64,000 nt of DNA from Sycon ciliatum (lineage: Eukaryota > Porifera > Calcarea > Leucosolenida > Sycettidae): the NCBI RefSeq assembly GCF_964019385.1, contig NC_088645.1:31226017-31290016 (forward strand), in the 5' to 3' direction. The position numbers and the translations under genes are program-made. Below are positions 21,987 through 33,700 of this stretch, piece after piece. The notes below the pieces were generated by a model. It saw nothing but the letters and a program-made list of their open reading frames with translations, did no database searches and was not told the DNA's origin. Each line of letters starts with the position of its first letter. The stretch's first letter is position 1.

Positions 21987-23210
21987 GCTCCAAACTACAT
22001 GTATAGTAGCTGTTGACCTGCCCTATGAATGTATGATGCGTGCATTTCCCTGTGTGTAGATCCACAAGTAAAACTGTTACTTGCATGGACATGGAGTAAA
22101 ACGAACGGAAAATACATAGTCATGGGACATCACTCAGACCAGTAGCTACTGTAGTAGGAAGTTATGCTGAGATGGCGGACCCTACGAGTACAACTCCGTC
22201 GCAGCGCGAACAACATCAACCAAAAAAAGAATGTAGAAGAGCTCGTACCGTATGTACGCACCTTTAAGGTGGCTCGCGCCTATTTCTAAACTCGTCTTTT
22301 GCGCAGGTTCTCGCGCATCCTACGTTCGAGAAAAGACATGCAGAGTTGGCGTAGCGAGCTTTGTATGTAGCGCACTCCAGTTTCGAAGGGTCCAGCTCGA
22401 GCAGATGGCCTGAGTACGAAACTCTCGTACTCGAGTCTAGAGTGTGAGCTTTTTTCTTCTTTTTTTTCACTCCTTCACTTGGCTACTTTTTTTTAGGTGC
22501 ATTTTTTACTTGTGGAAATTGTCACCTGTCAGAGAAGGATGTCCCTTCCAGCAGGCACGGCCCATGCCCATGGTCGGCTTCGGAAAAAGAGTAGAATAAA
22601 AGCGTTGGAGTCTATGTGGATGTCTTGGAAGGAATGGGGGACGGCACAGACGGGTACGTGAATGTGTAAAACCTGAGTATTTTGTATTTTCGTTGAATTG
22701 GTTCAAGTGACTTGGCGAGTCCCTTCCACAGTAGAACGCCATCCTTCGCAAAATTTGTCTGACTATTTTGTCAAGAATGGCCGTTCTATAATGATAAATC
22801 GACTCTGAAGCCAGTGGATTGTGGAGGTCGCCCTTGAATATAAATTGAAATGGTCACGAATGTACGAAAGTATTTTTGATTCGAACATGTACTGGACAAC
22901 GTGGTTGCATTGTGTCAGTAGAGGGTACTACTGTAGTATCTCACCATTTCTTTATGGTAATCGCTGTCCACCAAGAACTCTACTATAGTTATTGCCACGG
23001 CTTGATCACAGCGGTACACTGAGTTTTTGTTGAGAAATTCCTTCAATTTATTGTCTTATCACTCTGACTAGACTCAGTGCTTCAGCGTTTTATTTAGGAT
23101 GCATTTTTTAGAGATTGATATTATTTTACCAGTATGTGTTTCACATCACTCCTGACGAGAATACGCATTTGAAAGCAACACTGGCTGACAGCAATCATGC
23201 TCCCCAGGCT

Positions 23211-23213
<3 letters not shown>

Positions 23214-23293
<80 letters not shown>
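23214..23293. repeat. (TG)n microsatellite
   Basis: About 40 uninterrupted TG units. Confidence 0.95.
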
Positions 23294-23296
<3 letters not shown>

Positions 23297-23889
23297 AAGG
23301 GTGTGCATGGCAATTTGGTAGAGTATGTGTGAACACAAAGTCCACTATATATTCACAAACTCAAGTACATCGCAAAATTATGCCTTCGTATCGTATATTG
23401 TGCCTTCATAACTTTGACTAGCCCTAACCTGCTGTCTGACAGGTGTGTCATTGGTGAATGTACATGTATACTGTCTCCCTTCACAACTACGTGCATGTAA
23501 CACAATATTTACAGTGCACTTGCAGTGTATATAGCTAGATCAATGCACAGTAATCAGTAAATTGTGGCTGCCTCTGTCACATTGTTATATTCACGCGACG
23601 TACATTCTAAATCATCGAAAATGCCCAAACCTATTTCTACGTGTGCAGAAGAAGATTGAACACATTCTTTCCTTGCATCTGCGCCTTGATCCTTGAAGGA
23701 TGATGGCGTTCCTACGGATGCGGAAAACTCGGCCTCTAGCCGAGTCTGACGCGAACCGTGAATTTTTTTCCTTGACATTGGTTGATGGCATCAGTCACAT
23801 CTAAGAGCGACACTCTATCTCAAACATATTTACGCAAAGAAGTAGTAATCTTATCTTCATTGGAGCGATGGTCTGCAGGCGTGCGATCA

Positions 23890-23899
23890 TGTGTGTGCC

Positions 23900-23931
<32 letters not shown>

Positions 23932-23979
23932 AGTCACTGTTTACACGCACGTTTGTGCGTGTGTGTGGTGCGTGTGTGT
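23890..23979. repeat. TG-rich tract
   Basis: Interrupted (TG)n directly upstream of the LINE fragment at 23980. Confidence 0.85.
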
Positions 23980-24489
23980 GTGTCTGTCTGGCCTGGTATG
24001 AGGTTGCTCAGGATAGGTCTGCCTGGCGGGTGGACTGTCTTATCTGCCATCGGTCGTTTCGCCAGCCAGGTGACAAACAAGGCACAAATGTGGCGCAGAG
24101 CAAAGTCTCCCCATCCAGGACCAGCGTGGTGCTGTGCAGTGTGGTACATGCAGAAGGTGGTTTCACTCTCGTGGTGTCCGGCGCGTGCATCATTGTTTGC
24201 CCCTGGAACCATCGAAAGTGTCCGAGCCGGCATCATCTATTCCGCTCAGCGTCCATGCTTCTCTCTTGTGTTTGACATGCAATCGGCAATTCAAGTCAGT
24301 GCCTGGTTTCAGACGTCACATGTGCAACCGTGGCCATCGGGCAACCAAGTCTGACAGAGCGTCATATTGTGTCCGCTGTTCTCGCTGCAGCCGTCAGTTC
24401 TCCGTTTCTGCTCCTGACAATGACTCCGGCTTCTTTCGGAATGGTGTGGCCCTTGGGCAACCATGCTACAGTAGCAGTAGTAGTAGTAG
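23980..24489 (+). pseudogene. LINE 3' fragment with C-terminal zinc-finger tail (CA/TG-associated family)
   Basis: The 5'-truncated C-terminus of a non-LTR retrotransposon ORF2. It starts at AWYEVAQDRSAWR, the conserved end of the RT-associated C-terminal domain, then shows a series of Cys/His fingers: CLICHRSF, then (after a frameshift near 24100-24135) CGTCRRWFHSRGVRRVHHC, CLTCNRQFKSVPGFRRHMC, and CVRCSRCSRQF. The last finger is disrupted by a frameshift compared with 47404-47630. The fragment ends in ATGCTACAGTAG followed by (TAG)n and then (TG)n. TG repeats also precede it, so the copy is flanked on both sides by the same microsatellite type. Confidence 0.75.
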
Positions 24490-24524
24490 TGTGTGTGTGT
24501 GTGTGTGTGTGCGTGTGTGTGTGT
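24490..24524. repeat. (TG)n microsatellite
   Basis: Follows the (TAG)n tail of the LINE fragment. Confidence 0.9.
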
Positions 24525-24987
24525 TCTGCCTCGCCTAATAGCTACTGTGTTGCCACACCTGCCGACATGTCAGTAGCCTGCTGATTTTGGAGGCATGTCA
24601 CGACCTGCCGACAATTGGCCTTCTCCTGCCGACAGCAGCCATGATAATGTCCAATGTTGCCCTTCTGCTTGGTTTAGAAGTCATGATCCCGATTTTGTTG
24701 CCTACACTGGTCATCATGAGTGTTTCTGTAGCTCTTTCCTGCCCTACTAAGCAAGATCATCATCAGTCTTGGGAAAAGATGGAAACTCAGTCTGAGTCTC
24801 ACTTAGAATCGCGAAAATTCTGGCGCCTGTATGCGTGTGTATACTGTGGTTACTATGATTGGGGGGTCTGGAGGCGAAGCCCCCAGATGATGCATTTTCT
24901 TTTTCTATCCTACTGATATTTGGCTAAAATGTTGTGGCAACACTGTAGCTATCATCGCCTTCGGCGATGGGCTTTCCAAAGGTCCAA

Positions 24988-25395
<408 letters not shown>

Positions 25396-25489
25396 ACACT
25401 GGTGTAAATGTGTATTGCAGGGTTGGGGTGGGGCTAGTAGAGAAGAGTAGATGTATATGGACATGTACATGGGATATGTAGGTGTGCAT

Positions 25490-26861
25490 CAGGGAGTCGT
25501 ACTCAAACTAGGGAGGTGACACGGCACAGAAATCCGTGTCACAGGGGTTGACTCGCACCCGTGACCCCTCGTTGTTATTTTTGGAATAGTTCAGTCCAGT
25601 CCAGTCCGAAAGGTCATACTTGGATCGACTCGCCTTCTGTACTTCACCTCCAAGCGTGCAACGCAAGACCCGCAAAGTATGATTTTTCTGTGGGGAACGA
25701 TTTTGCCATTGATCAAGTTTTTATTGGAGTGCTCAGGCATACTACGATTGTTGAGACGTCCCGAGCACGCTTGTTCAGGTTCTCTATTGTTGACGAGCCG
25801 GTCCTACAGCCCCCTACATTGTATCTAACGACGTAGGAGCTGACAATGTAAGAGGATTTCCCTGGAAATAATGATGATGGTGGTGTGACTGCTGCAGGAA
25901 AAATGCTGGCTGTTTGTGACAGTATGACTAGATGTACAATGTAGCTCTCTTGTATGGTACTTAACCCCTGCTATAAATGTGTTGTTTAGGAAGACTGGTG
26001 TATTATGCAAGTTATAAAGAAGAAATGGGGCAGATACACGACTTACAATTTTCAAAAACCAGCTTCGTGTTTTGTCTAATTTGTGTCAAAATTGTAGTAT
26101 TTAGACATGACAATATCATTGGCTGTTCTTCTCTAATATGGTACATAACCCCTGCTATAAATGTGTTATTTAGGCAGACTGGACCATTGTGCAAGTCATA
26201 AAGAAGAAATGGGGCAGATACACGACTTCCATTTTTCAAAACCTGGCGACGTGTTATATGTAATTTGTGTCAAAATTGTAGTATTTCAACATGACAATAT
26301 CAGTGGCTGTACTTCTCTTATATGGTACTTAACCCCTGCTAGAAATGTGTTGTTTAGGAAGACTGGTGTATTGTGCAAGTCATAAAGAAGAAATGGGGCA
26401 GATACACGACTTACAATTTTCAAAAACCAGCTTCGTGCAATGTGCAATTTGGGTCAATTTTTAGTATTCGGATTAACCTAGGATACGACTCTGAAAAGTT
26501 CTGAACAGTTACCGCAACACTACACGCCGTTTCATAACTGCTGCCGTTGCCATCACTGCTATCAAGTAGTTCGGACATGGCAGGAGCTAAAAAAATTGCT
26601 GGTAGTCTTTCAAAGAATACTGGCGAGTGATGGGCTGTAATATAAACGAAATGTGCTGCCTCAATAATTTCAAAAACTAGACACCCATGCGGCACGCTTG
26701 GAGGTGAAGTACAGAAGGCGAGTCGATCCGAGTATGACCTTTCGGACTGGACTGGACTGAACTATTCCAAAAATAACAACGAGGGGTCACGGGTGCGAGT
26801 CAACCCCTGTGACACGGATTTCTGTGCCGTGTCACCTCCCTAGTTTGAGTACGACTCCCTG
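25490..26861. mobile_element. Non-autonomous hAT element, 1,372 bp
   Basis: An exact 8-bp duplication GTGTGCAT flanks it (25482-25489 and 26862-26869). Inverted repeats of about 175 bp start CAGGGAGTCGTACTCAAACT. An 8-bp duplication and CAGGG ends identify the hAT superfamily. No transposase frame is present. The interior carries tandem 184-bp repeats. The two arms differ at only a few positions. Confidence 0.92.
25935..26460. repeat. 184-bp tandem repeat inside the hAT element, about 2.8 copies
   Basis: The marker TGTTTAGGAAGACTGG recurs at about 25982, 26166 (variant) and 26350, spaced 184 bp. AAGAAGAAATGGGGCAGATA follows each time. Confidence 0.9.
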
Positions 26862-27225
26862 GTGTGCATGTACATGTAGCAAAGCAAACTTATCAAAAAG
26901 GCATTCTGCGCCTATATGGCGAAATTGAGCATTGAAGCATATGTTTTTTATTTTCTCATTGGCATGTACACAGTTAGTCCATTCAATAACCAAAAAATGA
27001 GGAAGATTGTAAATCAGGTTCTTGATGAAATACCCTTCCGCTATACATCACAAATCCTGTACAAATTTGACAATTTAGTGAAATTGTCATCGCCTATATC
27101 TCAAAGGTTAGCATTGAGACCCCGTTTTTTTAACTCGCCATTTGCATACACTACCTAAGAGCAACCGCCCACCAAATTTTCAGAGCAATCGTTAATTTTT
27201 TTGAAATAGGCGTGAGCCACCTTAA

Positions 27226-27497
27226 AGCCATGGGGGGTATATTCGATTATAAAGTCAGTCTCAGTTATAAAGCCATAGGCTTCATAAATGAAAATTAATG
27301 ACATTTGAAGTATATTTTGGAAAAATGAAGGAATAAATACTATGCTACCAGCCCAGCATGCAGGAAGGGTGAACAAGTAGATTTATATTGAAATTTCTGT
27401 GTGGACTTTGACTTTTATGGCATGGTGTAGTGGGTGAGTCATTTTGCATCTAAAATATCTAGGAAAGCAGCGGTGTTTCGAATATAAGACCATGGCT
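27226..27497. mobile_element. 272-bp TTAA MITE
   Basis: The ends AGCCATGG and CCATGGCT are inverted. TTAA flanks both sides (27222-27225 and 27498-27501). The inverted similarity extends inward through TATATTCGA. The left TTAA is shared with the right end of the 22268-27221 interval. Confidence 0.72.
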
Positions 27498-28559
27498 TTA
27501 AAGGCGCTGACATACGATAAAATGCATAAATGGGCATGCATACAAACAAGAAACCATAAACAGGTTCTTTATATGCACTCTTGATACAAGCCAATGCCTT
27601 GCGCCTGCATTGCCCTGCAATGGCGCTACGATATTGATCAAGGGTTCCCTACGTAGAGGATATAACCCGAGTCAGAGGGTTATACGGGCTGAATATAAAT
27701 CCCGACTGCGATAGCAGGAGGGATTTATATGAGGGTACGGTATAACCCGACTACGAGGGTCATATCCTACTTATGCCAGGTACCCCTACGCATTTCCAGA
27801 ACAACGAACCTATTAGGAGATCTCCTACATCATGCAGTACATGAACATCTTCTGATGGTTATCAGTTGTCAATTGAAAGAATGGTCGAGCAAGGTCAGAA
27901 GGAGATTCCTCCGTGGATGTTTGGCATAAGATTTCCTTTCAGTTCCAGTGCATATTGTAGCATCTTCATGATCTTGTCTTGAGTCGTGAGCGGTGCGGAA
28001 GGCGACTGAATTGCTGCGGTGCTGGAGTTTGTCGTTGAATCAAACTACCGTCACTAGTTAGATTACAGCTTGGACTCTTTGGGAGTAAGTGTTACTATAA
28101 TTATGGTACAGTGCTGATTTTCACATGCTGCATCTTATAATCAGTTTTGCTTGCAAGTAGATGCATTTGCATACACTGTTTTGTATCACATTTCAATCCA
28201 ATCTATTGTAGCCTTTTCCAATCGGGTTGAAGTACATGTAAACTGGTATTTGTACACTGGTATTTGTACACTGGTATTATAAACTTATTTACGAAGGAGA
28301 CAGTCTGTTGATGATCTTCAACTCTTCGAAGTACAATGTACATTGCTGACCCATTCGGGATACTTCGTGGTTATTCGACGTTCTTTATCCTCAGATTCAG
28401 TATAACAGAATACTCTGTAGACGAATTCCAGGTCATTCTTCTTTTCCATTGTGTACTGTTCCTCGTCAGTGTGCCGTTCTGTGTGGAGTGTACACGTGCA
28501 TGTGGTGTCCGTTGTGTCTGTTTATGTATGGTCCGTGCGCTGGAGTACTGCCGCCGTAC
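27498..28559. other. No gene; cluster of three small hairpins
   Basis: At 27658-27770 three adjacent inverted pairs occur: ATAACCC/GGGTTAT, ATAAATCCC/GGGATTTAT and TATAACCC/GGGTCATA. The rest, to the target site of the LINE insertion, has no recognisable feature. Confidence 0.45.
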
Positions 28560-28571
28560 AAGTAATAGTTC

Positions 28572-29281
28572 TCGCCCTCTGTCTCCGGTACGGGTGGACA
28601 CCAGCACGCCTGCCATCAGGATGCGTCTGTGGCCATGGTAACTTTGACGTCACCCATGCCTTGTCCTGCAGTACTGGGGGATTCCCCAGTATTCGACACA
28701 ATGAAATTCGAGACCTCACGGCTGATGTTCTGCGTCAGGTCACGCATGGTGTGTGCACAGAGCCGATGCTGCAGCCAGTCACCGGAGAGAAATTCCGGCT
28801 TCTGTCCACAACGACCGCTGATCAGGCTCGTCTTGATGTGGCCGCCAACGGAATCTGGGGTGGCCGATTTGAGCGCACCTTTCTTGATATAAGGGTTTTC
28901 AACCCCTACGCTGCCTCAAATCGCGCTGCCTCAGTTTCCTCAGTGTATGCACGTCATGAAAAGGAGAAACGCCGGAGATATGAGCAGCGTCTGCTTGAGG
29001 TTGACCGCGCCACGTTCGTGCCAGTAGTGCTGTCAGCCACTGGTGGCACTAGCAAGTGTGCATCGGCCCTGTTCAAGCGTCTTGCCAGCATGCTATCTGA
29101 CAAGCTGAAGGAGCCGTACTCCGTGACGATGGCATGGCTTCGCTGCAAGCTAAGCTTTGCATTAGTCCGAGCTAGCGTGATGTGCCTTCGTGGGGCAAGA
29201 TCATCATCCGCACACCGTGTCACCAGGGACCCCGCGTCTGTAGTGGTAGCCGAGGCACGTGTTTCCTTGCAGGACTGTTGA
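28572..29281 (+). pseudogene. C-terminal 236 residues of a LINE protein (Cys/His motif plus restriction-like endonuclease)
   Basis: The frame is open to a stop at 29281 and corresponds to residues about 828-1057 of the protein at 30742-33915. It begins at LRYGW and carries CVCGHGNFDVTHALSC (the Cys/His knuckle) and ARLDVAANGIWGG then FLDIRVFNP, the likely RLD...D endonuclease core. The RT domain is absent because of 5' truncation, so the copy is dead on arrival although its remaining frame has no stop. Upstream codons in the same frame (28451-28571) belong to flanking DNA. Confidence 0.85.
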
Positions 29282-29544
29282 ACTAAAGTCAGACATGTAC
29301 ATTTTTGTCTAGAGGTCTAGTCATGTACTTGTCATGATTCTTTTCTATTTTTATTCTTTTTACCAGGCGTGGGCCATCCCCTGGATTATCAAAATGGGTG
29401 CCTTATTCTTTTCTTCTTTTTTTTTCTTTTTCTGTTTATTCTTTTTACCAGGCGTGGGCCATCCCCTGGACTATCAAAATGGGTGCCTTATTATTTTTCT
29501 GAGTGCAATAAAGAGTTGTGTTACAGAAAAAAAAAAAAAAAAAA
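28572..29544 (+). mobile_element. 5'-truncated LINE insertion with poly(A) and 12-bp target duplication
   Basis: The insertion starts abruptly inside the ORF and ends in a poly(A) run (29526-29546). It is flanked by AAGTAATAGTTC at 28560-28571 and 29545-29556. An AATAAA signal lies near 29508. The 3' untranslated part contains an imperfect tandem duplication (ACCAGGCGTGGGCCATCCCC at about 29363 and 29450). This is a classic target-primed reverse transcription product and shows that this protein family moves as a poly(A)-tailed non-LTR retrotransposon. Confidence 0.93.
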
Positions 29545-29911
29545 AAGTAATAGTTCACTGCCTTTCAGGCAGTGAACATGTACGGTGGCAGTGCCCTAGC
29601 GTACGTACCATGCACCGGGATTTATATTCTATATAAATCCCGCGCGGGATTTATACTGGCCAATATAACCATGGCTAGACGAGCGCTGATTGGCTGAAAA
29701 CAGGCCCTCCGTACCGTACCATGGTATAAAAGTGGATTTAGTTTTGCTCGAATGTCAAGTCCGCTACAAATTTTACAACGGAGCCGAAATCTACCCTCAT
29801 GCACACGAGCTGAAATAAAGGCAAGGCTGCTTTGAACATGTTGCAACCAGGTAGTAGTACAGTTACAGTTGTACTACTTCGAAGTACTATCTACCACACT
29901 ATACTGTACTA

Positions 29912-30164
29912 CAGTCCATTTCAAAACTATAGACGCGTACCTAGGCAAAAACCGTTATGCCAGCATCTATACCACATAAAATCTGTGATCACTTTGTGCA
30001 TAAATTTTTCCAAATTGGGCGTCTGTTACCCAATCCTTTAGAAACTATATGAGAGTAATTGTGGAGCGATCCTGAGCAATATTCCGAAAACTATTCTCAA
30101 AAAGTTCCAGCCAAATTTGAAATATTTCAAAAACCCTACGCGTCTATAGTTTTGAAATGCACTG
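29912..30164. mobile_element. Tc1/mariner-type MITE, 253 bp
   Basis: The inverted ends CAGTCCATTTCAAAACTATA (left) and TATAGTTTTGAAATGCACTG (right) match over about 28 bp with one or two mismatches, and TA flanks each side (29910-29911 and 30165-30166). A TA duplication with CAGT ends fits Tc1/mariner. No coding sequence. Confidence 0.82.
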
Positions 30165-30229
30165 TAGTGCACTCGAGATCACCCAAAGAATAAACGATTG
30201 AATTAAAAATCAAAAAAATTGTTGGGGAT

Positions 30230-30370
30230 CGTCTGAAGCATATTCAAGCGAGGTACAGTCGTCTGAAGCATATTCAAGCGAGGTACAGTCGGGCTTGATG
30301 ACTGATCAAAGCCCTCGGGCTGGTCCCTTGGGCTTTGATCAGCCATCAATCCCTCTGTACCTCGCTTGAT
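30230..30370. repeat. 30-bp direct repeat leading into a long hairpin
   Basis: CGTCTGAAGCATATTCAAGC occurs twice in tandem (from about 30228 and 30260). The second copy runs into a hairpin whose 40-bp arms are 30274-30314 and 30330-30369 (TCAAGCGAGGTACAG mirrored by CTGTACCTCGCTTGA), with a loop of about 15 bases. Confidence 0.75.
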
Positions 30371-30741
30371 TATCTACTTGATGCCATTGTAGTTGCAAAC
30401 AAGTAACTACAACAATTGCAGTACAATAGTCATGTAGTTTTTTGAATTAGTTATTTGAAAATGGTGAGCATCTTCATCTTCTTCCCGGTGCGCATGTACA
30501 CATATTTTTGAATCTGTACGTGCTCCAAGCCAACTCACGTTCACCTCTGCTCAATTTTTTTTTTTTTACACTGAAAATTATTATTATCACACTCATACGT
30601 AATGACTGATAAAATGATACATTGTACACCTGTGAAGTAAAAGAAAAAAAGGCCCAACCCTGCCCTGCCAGCTATTTGCTATTTGGGCTTACGGGGGTCG
30701 CCATGGCAAATAATAATATTAAAGAACTAAAGACTATAAAA

Positions 30742-33700
30742 TTAATGACGGGAAGTGCCAGCTTCGGCAGCAACTAGGGAGGCAGAAGAAGAGACAGGTG
30801 CATGTACAGCGAAAACAGAGCGGCTACCACGCAGGCACATGACACTCGCTCTGAGCAACGCAAAGCTAAGGCGGCAGCGGATGAATGACATAACAACCGA
30901 ATACGGTTCGCCGCTTTTCTCAGCAATGAGAGATGCAATTCGCTTGTAAAGCGAGGCAGATTGCTTGCCCATGCCACCGGTTGTCGAGAAGACCAACGGG
31001 ACAAATGAAGCATGCTCGATCTCCCGCAGCCTCTCTTCATACGATCTCTTCTTCGCTTTCTCATGGCGAACGTAGGTGGCAGAAATGGAGGAGGACTGGT
31101 TCGAAGACGCAAAAGGGTTGAACACCCGGACGTCGAAGAAGGTGCGTTCGAACCGCCCTCCCCACACTCCATTTGCTGCTACGTCCAAGCGAGCCTGGTC
31201 GTCGCGGATGGCGGTGCGATAGCGCAGCTGCTCCCCACTCAGGGGCTCCAGATGAGGCTCTACAGATACGTTGGTGGCAACACGCTTCAAGAAACCAGCG
31301 GTCACATCGCGGATCTCGTTATGCCTGATGGTAGGGTAACCGCCGGTGGGGCACGAGAGGGCATGGGCCACAGTAAACTGGCTTCCACAAACGCACCCTG
31401 ATGGCATGCGCTGTGGTTGCCAGTTGTACCTTAGGTGCACTCCATCGCGAAACTCCGCTTTGGAGAGGGCAAATCCATGGCGCTTCAAGGGCCTGCAGGT
31501 CAGCAAACTGGAAGAGCCCTTCTCCGCAGCCAGGTCGATTACACGCTGCTTGGCCTCCGGCACACTGGAGCGGAGCAGCAGGGCGTGGGCTTTGACAGCA
31601 TTCCATGCTGTTATCCTCACCTCCGCCTTGGCAGTACGAACGAGACTGGTTGCAGAGCCGAGCGCCATAGTCTGCAGCTTGATGTTGGTCTGCAAGGACT
31701 CAGTCACCCTTCGCGATGCATCATACTGGGATGCGAGATCCACGGGATTGCCCAGCCCGAGCCCTCCGTGACGACATGGCAGCGCAAGAATTGACCTTTC
31801 CTCCGAGTTGACAATATGGCCGGTTAGAGCGGGGATGAGCCTCTCCATTAGCAGCTTCTCCACAGGCGTCAGAGCAGCTGCAGCTGTTGGTGTGGTGCGG
31901 CAGAGGAAAGACCACTTATTCTGCAGGCCTTGAGTGAGTGCAGCGTATGCAGCCTGTGGTTGCGTTTCCGCATACGAGGACAACTTCTCCACGAGGTTGA
32001 GCCATCTTGTTGCCTTCTGCTCAACAAAGCTATCCAGGAACGCAGGCGTACCAATAGCCGAACCCAGGTACCGGCAACCATCGACGCGGATGTCAACTCC
32101 AGTGTCGGCGAACATCTCCACTGCTCGATCATAATGCTCCGGTTTAACCAGGAGAACCGACTTGGACGGGTTGAGATGATAGCCGTAGGCAGGACCTTGC
32201 TCTGTTAGGCTATGCCACCATGCACGCAAAGGCATCAGCTTGCCACCTGCTCCTGAGTCATCAGCAAACCAGGCTTGCACAGTATTTGCAGTAGAGACTG
32301 ACTGCAGCAAAGGAAGAACACCGAGAGCATAGAGAGGCATTGCAATCGGGTCCCCCTGCGTGGTACCTTCGGAAGAGAGGATGACTTCTCCACCGACAAA
32401 GAGCTGTGCGGGTTGCCTGTAAGTGTTGATGACAACTGGTGACATGGCTGGACAAAGATGTTGGATGTTCTGCAGATATACAGCACGATTCAAGCAATTG
32501 AACGCGTTTGAGGCGTCTGCTAGAAGGAGGCCTTCCGTTTCGTCATCTGCGAAAACTTCTCTGATGGCATGAATAGCGGCTTCTACTCCACACTCGTGAC
32601 CGGCACAAAGCTGTAGGCTGCCGGCTGCTTCCAGGATGTCGTCTCGCAGAAGGCTGAGGATGGCTTTGCCCACAATCCGCCTTAAACCCTCCCCTATGCC
32701 GATGGGCCTGACATCCGGTTTTTTGTCCAATGGGATTAGGCGACATGACGTGTAGGCTTGCAGTGACCAGGGATCTGCCATGGATGTCGCCAAGCGCCGT
32801 GCACATGAGGCCACCGCATCACAAAGGTCGTCTGACGCAACACCAAATCCGGTGCACATTCGTCTCCATGTGTCGGCATCCACTCCAGAGGGGCCTGCTG
32901 CGCCATGGGTGCTGAGTGCAGCCCGGCGAACAACATCTCGAGTGAGTGCTTCGAACCGTACGGGGTGTGGTGGTGCTGGAGGTGTGCCGGGAAGCACGGC
33001 GGCCGGTTGGGTTGGTTCGGCAAGGGGGTGCTTTTCCACTAGGATATCTCTGACTGGCCTGTCGCCAATCCTGTCATCCAGGTCAAGTATGCCTCCCGAG
33101 GTGTCATCATCCAGATATTGCAGTGCTGCACCCAGTTTGCCGTCGGTCACAAGCGAAGCAAACCGTCTGGCATTATCGGTGGTGATCCTGTCCCGTTGCG
33201 CCTGTTGCTTTTCCAGCTGGTTATGTATGGTGCGACATTCATGCAGGAGGTCTGAAAGCGCCCCTGCTCTCCACAGCTCCAGACGACGCTTCAGACACTT
33301 GGCATGCGAGGAGGTGGCAGCTTGAAACGGCTTCTGGAGGAGTAGCAGCTGGAACACCATGGCAACTTTCAGAGCCTGGCCTTCAAAGGGACTGGCATTG
33401 CCAAATACCAGCAGATACTGGCTGAGCTGGTTCACAAAATCTTTGCCCACACCGCCACTGGGGACATCGAAGGCATTCGGCCGAAAATGCACAGCTTCGT
33501 CGTATGTTCTGTTGATGGCATTGGCACATTCTTCTGCTGTCATGGTGCCCAGAACAAAGTTGATCCGTACTGTCTCGGTGTACACAGGCAAGTCAAATGT
33601 CGCAGGCCTCCCTGGTTGTGGGCAGTCGGGTTCATGTGGGCCTGGTACTGGCAGGTCATCCTGACTTTGATCGAGGTACGCCAGCAGCTGACTAGACGTG

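Noticed and set aside
28451-28571. N-terminal extension of the truncated LINE frame (MYCSSSVCRSVW...)
   Set aside because: It lies outside the target duplication, so it is flanking DNA that happens to be in frame.
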